A DNA stretch of 64,000 bases from Gemmatimonadota bacterium (GTDB taxonomy: Bacteria > Gemmatimonadota > Gemmatimonadetes > Gemmatimonadales > Gemmatimonadaceae), in assembly GCA_016704465.1 (NCBI GenBank), contig JADJAD010000019.1, positions 162,636 through 226,635 on the forward strand. The letters run 5' to 3'. A program made the translations under genes and the position numbers. The notes beneath the pieces were generated by a model. The model searched no databases and was not told where the DNA came from. It saw only the letters and a program-made list of their open reading frames with translations. Shown one piece after another: positions 16,990 to 24,923 of the stretch. Each line of letters starts with the position of its first letter. Position 1 is the stretch's first letter.

Positions 16990-17436
16990 ATGGAGACCGA
17001 CATGACCCTCTTCGACAAGACGGGACTCTGGACGATCTGGTATTCGGTGATGTGGCTGGTCGTGCTCCCGTTCGTGTACATGCTGCTCTGGACGGTCGTT
17101 CGTGTGTCGCGCGCACGAAGCGGGGAGGAAAGCACATGGCTCAACGGGGCGGTGCTCGGCGCCTTCTTTGCCCTGATCATCACGACGTTCCTGGCAACGC
17201 TGCTCTACGTCAAGGCGCTCCCGATGCGCGAATGGTACACGTATCTCGCGTGGCTGGCGGTCCATTTCGTCACCTGGACATTCGTCGGATCGGGGGTCTT
17301 CTTTGCGTCGCTTCAGGCGCTGGCGGCCGGGCCGCGCATCGGGATGCGGCGCACTGCCGCGCTGCTCGCCGTCCTCGGCGTCACGATCCTCCACGTGGCG
17401 CAGCTGTACGCCACGTGGCGGTTCCGCACGCGATGA
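16990..17436 (+). CDS. Small four-helix membrane protein, unknown
   Basis: 148 residues with four hydrophobic helices (WYSVMWLVVLPFVYMLLW, AVLGAFFALIITTFLATLL, YLAWLAVHFVTWTFVGSGVFF, TAALLAVLGVTILHVAQL). An ATG four codons in is an alternative start. No motif that I recognise. It is divergent from the acyltransferase and 137 bp before the GGT fusion. Confidence 0.65.
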   Translation: METDMTLFDKTGLWTIWYSVMWLVVLPFVYMLLWTVVRVSRARSGEESTWLNGAVLGAFFALIITTFLATLLYVKALPMREWYTYLAWLAVHFVTWTFVGSGVFFASLQALAAGPRIGMRRTAALLAVLGVTILHVAQLYATWRFRTR

Positions 17437-17572
17437 GCGGGTGGTGGCGCGCGCCGGGTCGCGCGACGCGTCGAGCGATCGTCCCCAACCCGTCCCCCAC
17501 CCGCCCCTCACCCGTTGCCGACGTTAGGCGCCGAGGTCGCGCCCGTCCCACCTGACTTCGGAGTCCCTCTCC

Positions 17573-20548
17573 ATGCTGCTCCCAGCCCTTGTCGGCGCCG
17601 CCCTGCTGCAGGCCGTCGCCGCCCAGCCGCCCGTCGCGCGTCCTGCCATGCGCGACCCCGCCTATGCATCCGACGGGCGCATGGCGGTCACGATCGACGG
17701 CGACCTGTGGATCCAGCGCGCGGCAGGGCGTGATGCGGGGTGGCGGCGGGTCACGAGCGGCGTGTCGTGGGACCGCGAACCTGCGTGGGCCCCGGACGGA
17801 CGGTCCATCGTCTTCACCTCCGATCGTGCGGGCGCCCTCGACCTGTGGCGCGTCGCCCTGGCCGCCGATGGTGCGGGGGAGCCGGAGCGCCTCACGTCCG
17901 ACCCGGCCGACGACATGGAACCGACGGTCGGGAGCGATGGAACGGTGGTATTCACGCGCGGTCGCCTGTCCCGCGCGCGCCTCTGGGTCCGCGACTCGAC
18001 GGGGGCCGAGCGCCGCCTGACGACGACGGAACTCGCCGAGCGGTGGGCCGCGCTGTCGCCCGATGGCCAACGCGTGGCGTACGTCCAGTTTCCCGATGTC
18101 GGCCGACGGTTACGTGTGCGCGGAGTCGCGGCGGGGGCGCCGGACAGCGTCATCGTGAGCGACCGCAACGTCGAGCGTTCCACCTGGTCGCCCGATGGCC
18201 AGCGCCTCGCGTTTGCGTCGGCCACGCCGAGCCCCGGCGTGTACGTGACGACGCGCGACGGCCGCTACGTGAACCTGGCGAGCGAGGTGATGGGCGCGCC
18301 GGCGTGGTCGCCCGCGGGCGACCTGCTGGCCATCGCCGAATCGGAGGGGAGTGAGCCGGGGTACAACGGCGACCCGCGTCGCCTCCCCGACCGCACCGCC
18401 GAGTCGTTAGGCAATGTCACGAGGTTGTTCTGGGTGGAGGCGCCGCGCGCGGTAGACGTGCGACTCGGCGACGCCGGTCCACCGCCGGTCGACGGGCGTG
18501 CGGGGCGCAACGCCGAGATGTTCGACCGCGTCTGGTCGCGGCTCGACCAGCTGTACTTCGCCTCGGCGGCCACGCCGGGCGCCGTCGCCCGGCGGGACGA
18601 GTGGGGACGGCTGCGCGCGCAGCACCGCCCGCGCGCGCTCGCGGCCACGAGCGACCTTGCACTGGAGCGCGCGCTGCACGACATGGTGCGGGCGCGCCCC
18701 ACCATCCGCGACGAGGCGTCGGGACGCGCCGCGGTCTCCAGCGCCCATCCCGTGGCCACCGAGGCGGGACTCGAAATGCTGCGCCGGGGCGGGAACGTGG
18801 TCGACGCCGCCGTGGCCGTGTCGTTCGCGTTAGGCGTGGTGGAGCCCGATGCCAGCGGCATGGGAGGGTACGGCGAGATGCTCATCCAGCTCAAGGGGAT
18901 GTCGCGCCCCGCCCTCATCGAGTTCATGGCCCGCGTTCCCGAGGAGGGGGGACTTTCCAACGCCACGCTGCTGCAGGGTGGACGCTACCCGTCCGACGGC
19001 CCCGTGCTGGCCATGGTCCCCGGCACCGTGGCCGGGATGCACGCGGCGTGGAAGAAGTTCGGGAGCGGGCGACTGCCGTGGAGCGACCTGCTGGCCCCCG
19101 CCATTCGGGCGGCGCGCGACGGCTACGTCGTGAGCGACGGGCTGGCGACCACGCTCCTGCGTGAGCAGGCACGCTTTACCCGCTACGACGGAAGCCGCGC
19201 CCTGTTCTTCAAGGACGGAAAGCCGCTGTCCGCCGGCGACACGCTGCGCAATCCCGACCTTGCCTGGACGCTCGAGCAGGTGGCGAAGGGCGGGGCCGAT
19301 GGCTTCTACCGGGGCGACGTTGCCCGCCGCCTGGTCCAGGACCTGCGCGGCCGGGGGAACGCGATGCGCACCACCGACCTCGCCCGCTACTTCGCCCCCG
19401 AGCGCGAGCCGGTGCACTTCACCTATCGTGGCAACGACGTCTATTCCAGCGCCCCGCCGGCCGGTGGCGGCGCGATCCTCGCCGGGCAGCTCAGCAACTT
19501 CGAGCAGTTTGTCGCTCCCAAGTCGTTCACCGACGACGCCGCCACGCTGCACGCCATGATCGCGGCGTGGCAGTTGGCGCCGTCGTCGCGCAACCGGATC
19601 GCCGATCCGTCCTTGTGGCCGGTCACCACCGAGCCGTTCGTCAGCAAGGACACGGCGGCCGTGCGCTGGCGGTGCTTCACCCCCGATCGGGCGCTCGATC
19701 TACAGGTCTTCCGCGGCGATACGCTGACGTGCGCCACGCCGAGCGGCGTCCCGGGCCCCTCGCGGCCGTCCAATCGACCGGTACGCGATGACGCACCCAC
19801 CACCACGTCGTCAGCCCCGTCCGGGAGCGCCGCCGAACCTGCGATCACGGCGCGCAGCGGCGATGAACCTGGCACGCATGGGGCGCGCGACGAGTGCGCA
19901 GGACTCGATCATGCCGAGGGGAGCGAATGCCGCGCCCAGGGGACGACGGCGTTTGCCGTGGGCGATGCCGACGGAAACCTTGTCGCGGTCACCCAGACGC
20001 TCGGGACGTGGGGCGGGAACTTCTATGTCTCACCCGGATTGGGCTTCCTGTACAACGACAAGCTGACCTCGTACGGGACCGATCCCGAGGCTTACGGCGC
20101 GCGGCTGCCGTATGCGCGACATGGTAGCACCCTCGCCCCCACCATCGTCTTTCGCGGGAGCGGAGCGAGCAGGCGCGCGTGGTTCGCCGTTGGGGCGGCT
20201 GGGAACGCCTGGATCAACTCGGCGGTCTATCAAGCGGTGGTCGGCATGAGCGACCTGGGGCTCGGGCCGCAGCGCGCGCTCGAGATGCCGCGCTTCCTTC
20301 CGGGGCAGCGCGCGGCAGGCGGCGGACCAGGGCGGGGGCGTGAGGCGGTGATCGACCTCGAGGATGGCTTTTCCCCCGATGTCGTCGCGGGGTTGCGCGG
20401 CATGGGGTACCGCTTTGAGTTGGTCTCGCTCCGGGGCGAACTGCGCATGGGCTACGGTGCGGCCGTCATGATCGACGGCGCCCGCATTCGTGGTGGCGGC
20501 GATCCGCGGCGCTCAGGTGCGGCCGGCGCCATCGAAGCGGCGAAATAG
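17573..20548 (+). CDS. TolB-like beta-propeller fused to gamma-glutamyltransferase
   Basis: 991 residues, about 400 longer than normal GGT. A signal peptide leads into a WD40-like (PD40) propeller at about 20-290 with repeated PDGRSIVFTSDR-type blades: PAWAPDGR, ALSPDGQRVAY, TWSPDGQRLAF, AWSPAGDLLAI. A short segment like the start of the tricorn/S41 core follows (MFDRVWSRLDQLYF). From about 380 GGT begins (AVSSAHPVATEAGLEMLRRGGN, DASGMGGYGEM, MVPGTVAGMHAAW). The nucleophile is predicted at Thr791 in GTTAFAVGDADGNLVAV. A low-complexity insert of roughly 70 residues precedes it. The enzyme would cleave gamma-glutamyl peptides such as glutathione in the periplasm; the propeller may bind substrate. 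Confidence 0.85.
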   Translation: MLLPALVGAALLQAVAAQPPVARPAMRDPAYASDGRMAVTIDGDLWIQRAAGRDAGWRRVTSGVSWDREPAWAPDGRSIVFTSDRAGALDLWRVALAADGAGEPERLTSDPADDMEPTVGSDGTVVFTRGRLSRARLWVRDSTGAERRLTTTELAERWAALSPDGQRVAYVQFPDVGRRLRVRGVAAGAPDSVIVSDRNVERSTWSPDGQRLAFASATPSPGVYVTTRDGRYVNLASEVMGAPAWSPAGDLLAIAESEGSEPGYNGDPRRLPDRTAESLGNVTRLFWVEAPRAVDVRLGDAGPPPVDGRAGRNAEMFDRVWSRLDQLYFASAATPGAVARRDEWGRLRAQHRPRALAATSDLALERALHDMVRARPTIRDEASGRAAVSSAHPVATEAGLEMLRRGGNVVDAAVAVSFALGVVEPDASGMGGYGEMLIQLKGMSRPALIEFMARVPEEGGLSNATLLQGGRYPSDGPVLAMVPGTVAGMHAAWKKFGSGRLPWSDLLAPAIRAARDGYVVSDGLATTLLREQARFTRYDGSRALFFKDGKPLSAGDTLRNPDLAWTLEQVAKGGADGFYRGDVARRLVQDLRGRGNAMRTTDLARYFAPEREPVHFTYRGNDVYSSAPPAGGGAILAGQLSNFEQFVAPKSFTDDAATLHAMIAAWQLAPSSRNRIADPSLWPVTTEPFVSKDTAAVRWRCFTPDRALDLQVFRGDTLTCATPSGVPGPSRPSNRPVRDDAPTTTSSAPSGSAAEPAITARSGDEPGTHGARDECAGLDHAEGSECRAQGTTAFAVGDADGNLVAVTQTLGTWGGNFYVSPGLGFLYNDKLTSYGTDPEAYGARLPYARHGSTLAPTIVFRGSGASRRAWFAVGAAGNAWINSAVYQAVVGMSDLGLGPQRALEMPRFLPGQRAAGGGPGRGREAVIDLEDGFSPDVVAGLRGMGYRFELVSLRGELRMGYGAAVMIDGARIRGGGDPRRSGAAGAIEAAK

Positions 20549-20634
20549 CAGGCCAGCAGCATCGTCGGTACGCCGCAGTTGCATCGTGCCATCACCAGGC
20601 ATCGACGAACGGAACCTTGACCAGCGAGACCGAC

Positions 20635-21105
20635 ATGAGCGACACATCAGACGAGGGCCGGCCCGACGAGAAGGTCGAGCGGGACGACGCCGAGTGGAAG
20701 GCGATCCTGACCCCTGAGCAGTACCACGTGATGCGCAAGAAGGGGACGGAACGCGCGTTCACCAACGAGTACTGGGACAACAAGGCGCGCGGGACCTACA
20801 AGTGCGCAGCGTGCGGCCTTCCGCTCTTCTCGTCCGAGACCAAGTTCGACTCGGGGACGGGATGGCCCAGCTTCTGGGACGCCATCGCGCCCGACGCGGT
20901 GGCGACCGAATCGGACGTCTCCCTGTTCATGCGTCGGACCGAGGCGCTCTGCCGGCGGTGCGATGCTCACCTCGGCCATGTCTTTCCCGATGGCCCTCGG
21001 CCCACGGGTCAGCGGTACTGCATGAACTCGGCCTCGCTCACGTTCGAGCCAACGGGCGATGCGGGCAACGGCGAGGGGGGCACGCCCCATGGAGAGTCGA
21101 CGTGA
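20635..21105 (+). CDS. msrB: Peptide-methionine (R)-S-oxide reductase MsrB
   Basis: 156 residues. It reduces the R form of methionine sulfoxide in proteins. Visible are LTPEQYHVMRKKGTERAF, the zinc pair CAAC (with SGTGWPSFW after it), the second zinc pair CRRC in CRRCDAHLGHVFPDGP, and the catalytic Cys in RYCMNSASL. The N-terminus is acidic and lacks a signal, so it is cytoplasmic. An ATG at 20635 is preferred over a TTG at 20617. A strong hairpin terminator follows. Confidence 0.93.
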   Translation: MSDTSDEGRPDEKVERDDAEWKAILTPEQYHVMRKKGTERAFTNEYWDNKARGTYKCAACGLPLFSSETKFDSGTGWPSFWDAIAPDAVATESDVSLFMRRTEALCRRCDAHLGHVFPDGPRPTGQRYCMNSASLTFEPTGDAGNGEGGTPHGEST

Positions 21106-21140
21106 CCGCGCCCTGTGGTCGCGCGAACCCTGAGTAACAG

Positions 21141-21179
21141 AACGAGACGGGCGCCGAAGTCATCGGCGCCCGTCTCGTT
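21141..21179. terminator. Strong bidirectional hairpin between msrB and rho
   Basis: A perfect 17-base stem (arm aacgagacgggcgccga at 21141-21157, its complement at 21163-21179) with a 5-base loop, followed by a modest T-rich stretch on the plus strand. It separates two convergent genes. Confidence 0.85.
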
Positions 21180-21266
21180 TGTCTCGTTTGCGTCGCGCTG
21201 TCGACAGCGACTGCGCGAGGCGGCAGGCCGCACCGCCAGCCCGTAGCTGTCGACCGATGAGGATCG

Positions 21267-23009
21267 CTACAATCCGGCGAGCAGCGCGTCGTTGTTGGTG
21301 GTGCCGGCGATGCGCTTGATGAGCCACTCCATCGCGCTCTGTGGCGGCATCTGTTGCAGCCCGCGGCGCAGCGTGTAGATCGCGTCGAGCTGCCCGTCCT
21401 TGTAGAGCTTCTCCTCGCGGCGGGTCCCGCTGGTCGCGATGTCGAAGGCGGGGAAGATGCGCTTCTCGGCGAGGGAGCGCTCGAGCTTGATCTCGCAGTT
21501 GCCGGTCCCCTTGAACTCCTCGAAGATGACGTCGTCCATGCGCGACCCCGTCTCGACGAGGGCGGTGGCGATGATCGTGAGCGAGCCGCCGCCGTCCTTC
21601 GGATGCACCGCGCGCGCCGAGCCGAAGAAGGCCTTCGGCTTGGCCATGGCGCTGGAGTCCAGTCCGCCCGACATGGTGCGTCCCGAGCCGCGCTCGGCGG
21701 TGTTGTGGGCGCGGGCCATGCGGGTGAGCGAGTCGAGCACGATGATGACGTCCTTGCCCACTTCGACCTGGCGCCTGGCGTGCTCCAGCACGATCTCGCA
21801 CACTTCGACGTGACGCGGTGCCGGCTGGTCGAACGACGACGCCACGACCTCACCCACGCCCCACGAGATGGCCTCACTGACCTCCTCGGGACGTTCGTCC
21901 ACGAGCAGGATGAGCAGCACGGCGTTGGGGTGGTTGATCGCGATCCCCTCGGTGATCGCGTGCAGCAGCATCGTCTTGCCGGCGCGCGCGGGAGCGACGA
22001 TGAGGGCGCGCTGCCCGTAGCCGATGGGCGACACGAGGTCGATCGCGCGTCGCGTGAGTTCCGGACCACCCTTGGCCGGACGACCGGTCTCCAGCGTTAG
22101 GCGCCGCTCGGGGTACGTGGCGGTCAGCGAGCTGAAGTCGGGACGGCGGGCGATGTCGGCGATCGGGACACCGTTGAGCTGCGTGACCTCGACCACAACG
22201 TTGCGCCCTCGGTTGTCTCGCCCCGTCGTGGCGGCGACCAGGTCGCCGCGGCGCAGCGCATGCTGCTTGACGACCGCCGCCGGGAGCCACGCATCGCCCG
22301 TATCGGCGAGGTAGCTGTTCGAGGCCCGTCGCACATAGCCGCCATCGCGCGACGTGTCGAACCAGCCCACCGTCTCGCCGTCGGCGACCGTCGGGATCTG
22401 CGGCGGCGGCGGACTCCCCGCCTCACGCTTGCCGCGTCCATGTCGCCGTCGATTGCGCCGTCCGGTGCTTCGACCGCCGCCGGCGTCGTCATCACGTCGA
22501 TGGTCCGAACGCGAGTATCGCTCGTTCCCCGGCTGTCGCTCGTTCCCCGGCTGCCGCTCGTTGCCCGGCTGCCGCTCGTTGCCCGGCTGTCGTTCGTTGC
22601 CCGGCTGTCGTTCGTTGCCCGGCTGTCGTTCGTTACCCGGCTGTCGCTCGCTGCCGGGCTGTCGCTCGCTGCCGGGCTGTCGCTCGCTGCCGGGCTGCCG
22701 CTCGCTGCCGGGCTGCCGGTCGCTTGCGGCTGAGGCGTCGTCGCGTGGGGCGGCGTCGTCCGCCGCGCCCTCTCGATCCGCCGAAGCGCGTTGCCGCCCC
22801 TTCCTGCGTGGGGCCGCGTCGTCGGGTGCCGCGTTGCGCACCTCTCGAGCTGGAGGCGCGTCGGTGTCGTCCGGTGCGCCGCCGTCCTCCTGGCCGCCGT
22901 CGGCGTAGCCGTCGCGATATGGATTCGGCTCACCAAGCTGGTCGGCGTTCGGCTGGCGCTTGGTGGCCGGTCGCCGGCCTCGACGAAAGGGGCGTCGACG
23001 TTCGGTCAT
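21267..23009 (-). CDS. rho: Transcription termination factor Rho with long disordered N-terminus
   Basis: 580 residues against about 420 for E. coli Rho. The C-terminal part is canonical. The RNA-binding domain shows GWFDTSRDGGYVRR and GDLVAATTGRDNRG. The ATPase has Walker A APARAGKT, Walker B VLLILLVDERPEEV, the Q/R-loop sequences VIIVLDSLTRMARA and GLDSSAMAKPK, and the end TNNDALLAGL. The first 200 residues are Arg/Asp/Pro-rich and hold eleven hexapeptides RQPG[NS]E. Extended N-termini are known in GC-rich Rho proteins, where they add RNA contacts and can drive phase separation. The ATG at 23009 gives MTERRRPFRRGRR. A palindrome lies 164 bp upstream. Confidence 0.95.
   Translation of the reverse strand: MTERRRPFRRGRRPATKRQPNADQLGEPNPYRDGYADGGQEDGGAPDDTDAPPAREVRNAAPDDAAPRRKGRQRASADREGAADDAAPRDDASAASDRQPGSERQPGSERQPGSERQPGSERQPGNERQPGNERQPGNERQPGNERQPGNERQPGNERQPGNERYSRSDHRRDDDAGGGRSTGRRNRRRHGRGKREAGSPPPPQIPTVADGETVGWFDTSRDGGYVRRASNSYLADTGDAWLPAAVVKQHALRRGDLVAATTGRDNRGRNVVVEVTQLNGVPIADIARRPDFSSLTATYPERRLTLETGRPAKGGPELTRRAIDLVSPIGYGQRALIVAPARAGKTMLLHAITEGIAINHPNAVLLILLVDERPEEVSEAISWGVGEVVASSFDQPAPRHVEVCEIVLEHARRQVEVGKDVIIVLDSLTRMARAHNTAERGSGRTMSGGLDSSAMAKPKAFFGSARAVHPKDGGGSLTIIATALVETGSRMDDVIFEEFKGTGNCEIKLERSLAEKRIFPAFDIATSGTRREEKLYKDGQLDAIYTLRRGLQQMPPQSAMEWLIKRIAGTTNNDALLAGL
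22521..22718. repeat. 18-bp coding minisatellite inside rho
   Basis: Eleven near-identical 18-base units encoding RQPGNE (seven) or RQPGSE (four) on the minus strand. The N and S forms are grouped, not mixed, as expected from stepwise duplication. Copy number changes keep the reading frame. Confidence 0.95.
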
Positions 23010-23405
23010 GCAGCTGACATGGTATTGGGGGAAAACGGGCGAGCGAGCGGCATGGCCGCTCGGCATCGCGAGAGATGCGGACTGAGTGTCCTGATGATTT
23101 CGGTCGGGGTGCGTCGTGTGGAATGCACACGACGCCAAGTTTGTGGAGACCGGGCTTTCGAGCTGAGAGGGACGGGTCGTACGAGCCTCGTACGACCCGC
23201 GTTGTCACCAGACGGCGCGGAGGCGTCACGCGTTGCCAGAGACCACTTTCTCACTATAGCGCCGAGCCGCTGTCCGGGATTGGGCTCCGGAACCCTGCAA
23301 CGGCTGGTGCGACGCAGATCCTCGGGCGAAAGGACAATCGCCTGCGGATGCTACGAGTATCGCACGGGGCAACGATTCGCGCAAGCAGCGAACCACCCCT
23401 GCGTT
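23010..23405. other. Intergenic region upstream of rho
   Basis: About 396 bases between rho and the kinase-like gene, both on the minus strand. Apart from the palindrome at 23173 I see no gene. It is long enough for a rho leader and promoter. Confidence 0.5.
23173..23199. promoter_or_regulatory. 27-bp palindrome upstream of rho
   Basis: Arms cgggtcgtacgag and ctcgtacgacccg, perfect over 13 bases with one central base. It could be an operator or an RNA hairpin in the rho leader. No T run follows on the minus strand, so a simple terminator is less likely. Confidence 0.55.
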
Positions 23406-24146
23406 CTACTGACCGCTGGACCCGCGTGGACGCAACAAAGCGTCATCGTCGGCGCTTGCGCCCATCCCATCGATGGAGCGGGAGACATCGATCACCCGGC
23501 GGCACAGCTCGACGATGCGACCGACGGCGGCATGGGGCTCGGCCGGTAGCGACTCGATCTCCAGCAACTGCGCCTCGGCAAGGAGTGCCGCGAGCGGGTT
23601 GTTGAGCTTGTGTTGAAGGCCACGCGCCATTTCGCCGGCAGCGATCGTGGCCTGCAGGCGACGGAGCGAACTCGTGATCGCGCGGCCGTGTGCGCTCCCT
23701 CGCATCCGCGCTTCCTCCGCGAACAGTCCGAGCAGGGCTGCAGGGAGTTGGAGCGCGAGGTCGGCCTCGGCCAGGATCGCCGGGACGCCGAGTCGGGAGA
23801 GGCCGCGATGGTCGGCGCCGGCGAGCGACTCCACGACAAGGATGATCGGGCGCTCGAATCCCCGCGCTCGCAGTTCACGCACGAGCGACGTCCCGACAGA
23901 GTACAGCCGGCCGACTGCGACGATCACGCCGTCGGCATCGGGCACACCTCGAACGATGGACGTGTCCGCCGCCTCGACCCGCGCGTCGGGGAGAATCGCC
24001 GACACGGCGGCCTGCAGCGCCGCGGAGGCGTACACGTCTGTCGAGATGCAGACCACGTGGGCGCCTGCCAGCTCCTCGGTTCGGTCCGACGTGGACCCAA
24101 GCCGGGTGGTCCCTACGGGCGGCGTGCTCATGCGCGGACCGCTCAT
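23406..24146 (-). CDS. Receiver-like plus HisKA-like protein lacking the ATPase domain
   Basis: 246 residues. The first part (about 28-150) has the alternating strand/helix order of a response-receiver fold (AHVVCISTDVYASAALQ, ADGVIVAVGRLYSV, PIILVVESLAGA). It then shows a kinase dimerisation helix pair with an H-box-like ARGLQHKLNNPLAALLAEAQLLEIE. The protein ends soon after, with no N, G1 or G2 boxes. It may be a phosphotransfer or dimerisation partner for another kinase, or a degenerate kinase. Two ATG starts (24146, 24131) are possible. Divergent from the TPR-like gene. Confidence 0.65.
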   Translation of the reverse strand: MSGPRMSTPPVGTTRLGSTSDRTEELAGAHVVCISTDVYASAALQAAVSAILPDARVEAADTSIVRGVPDADGVIVAVGRLYSVGTSLVRELRARGFERPIILVVESLAGADHRGLSRLGVPAILAEADLALQLPAALLGLFAEEARMRGSAHGRAITSSLRRLQATIAAGEMARGLQHKLNNPLAALLAEAQLLEIESLPAEPHAAVGRIVELCRRVIDVSRSIDGMGASADDDALLRPRGSSGQ

Positions 24147-24164
24147 CCCGCCTACCTTTCGACC

Positions 24165-24758
24165 ATGACTGCTCCGACCTCCGGATTATCCAGCGACCTG
24201 GCGGCGCTCGTCGATGCGTATCGCACGCACTCGAACATCGCACTCCTCAAGCAGGGCGTGCAAGCGCTGGCTCGGTCCGCCATGCCCGACGCGGTGATCG
24301 TTGCGGCCGAACCGTACCGGGACGAACCCGACATCGTGGCCCCGCTGTACGAAGTGGTGGTTGAGGCGCAGCCCGACAACGCCCGCGCCCTGGTCATGCT
24401 GGCCAACGCGTACTGGCTCATGGGCATGGGGCCCGATGTGGTGGGCGCCCTCGCCAGTCGCGCCATCGCCGCCGATCCCGCCAACCGCGGCGCGTGGCAC
24501 CTGTGGGCCCTCGCCGAGTCGGATCCCCGCCAGCGTGTGAGCCGATGGCAGCAGGTCGTGACTCGGTTTCCCGGCGACGACCTCGCGCTCGCTAATGTGG
24601 CCGACAACGCCGCAGGGGTCGCCGGCAATGAACAAGACTACGACATGCTGGACCTCGCGGTGACCACCTACGAGTCGCTTCTCGAGCGCGCCGAACAGCC
24701 GGCCCAGCGCAATGCGTTGGAGACGGCGCTCCGGTCGCTCAAGGGGTGGAAGTTCTAG
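24165..24758 (+). CDS. TPR-like helical repeat protein
   Basis: 197 residues, all helical, with TPR-type spacing: PLYEVVVEAQPDNARALVMLANAYWLMG, then ALASRAIAADPANRGAWHLWALAE, then a helix pair to LETALRSLKGWKF. No signal or membrane segment. It probably binds other proteins; no partner is evident, though the divergent gene is kinase-like. Confidence 0.65.
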   Translation: MTAPTSGLSSDLAALVDAYRTHSNIALLKQGVQALARSAMPDAVIVAAEPYRDEPDIVAPLYEVVVEAQPDNARALVMLANAYWLMGMGPDVVGALASRAIAADPANRGAWHLWALAESDPRQRVSRWQQVVTRFPGDDLALANVADNAAGVAGNEQDYDMLDLAVTTYESLLERAEQPAQRNALETALRSLKGWKF

Positions 24759-24799
24759 TGCGGCCCGCGGTTCGCGTCGGGTGAGCCGTCTCCGGCCCA

Positions 24800-24829
24800 A
24801 CGTCGCCTGGCCCGACGTCGCCTGGCTCG
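24800..24829. repeat. 15-bp direct repeat, two copies
   Basis: acgtcgcctggcccg followed directly by acgtcgcctggctcg, 42 bases after the TPR-like stop. Same period as the arrays at 3241 and 32435. Confidence 0.8.
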
Positions 24830-24923
24830 GACGCGACGCGGGGAACACGTGTTGCCCGTCGCGACGGGGAAACCTTCCGGGTGTGGACACGTATCTAATC
24901 CACAGCTCTCCCCCCGAGACTCC

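Noticed and set aside
22521..22718. CRISPR-like regular repeats
   Set aside because: Head-to-tail 18-base units without spacers, in frame inside rho and coding for a hexapeptide.
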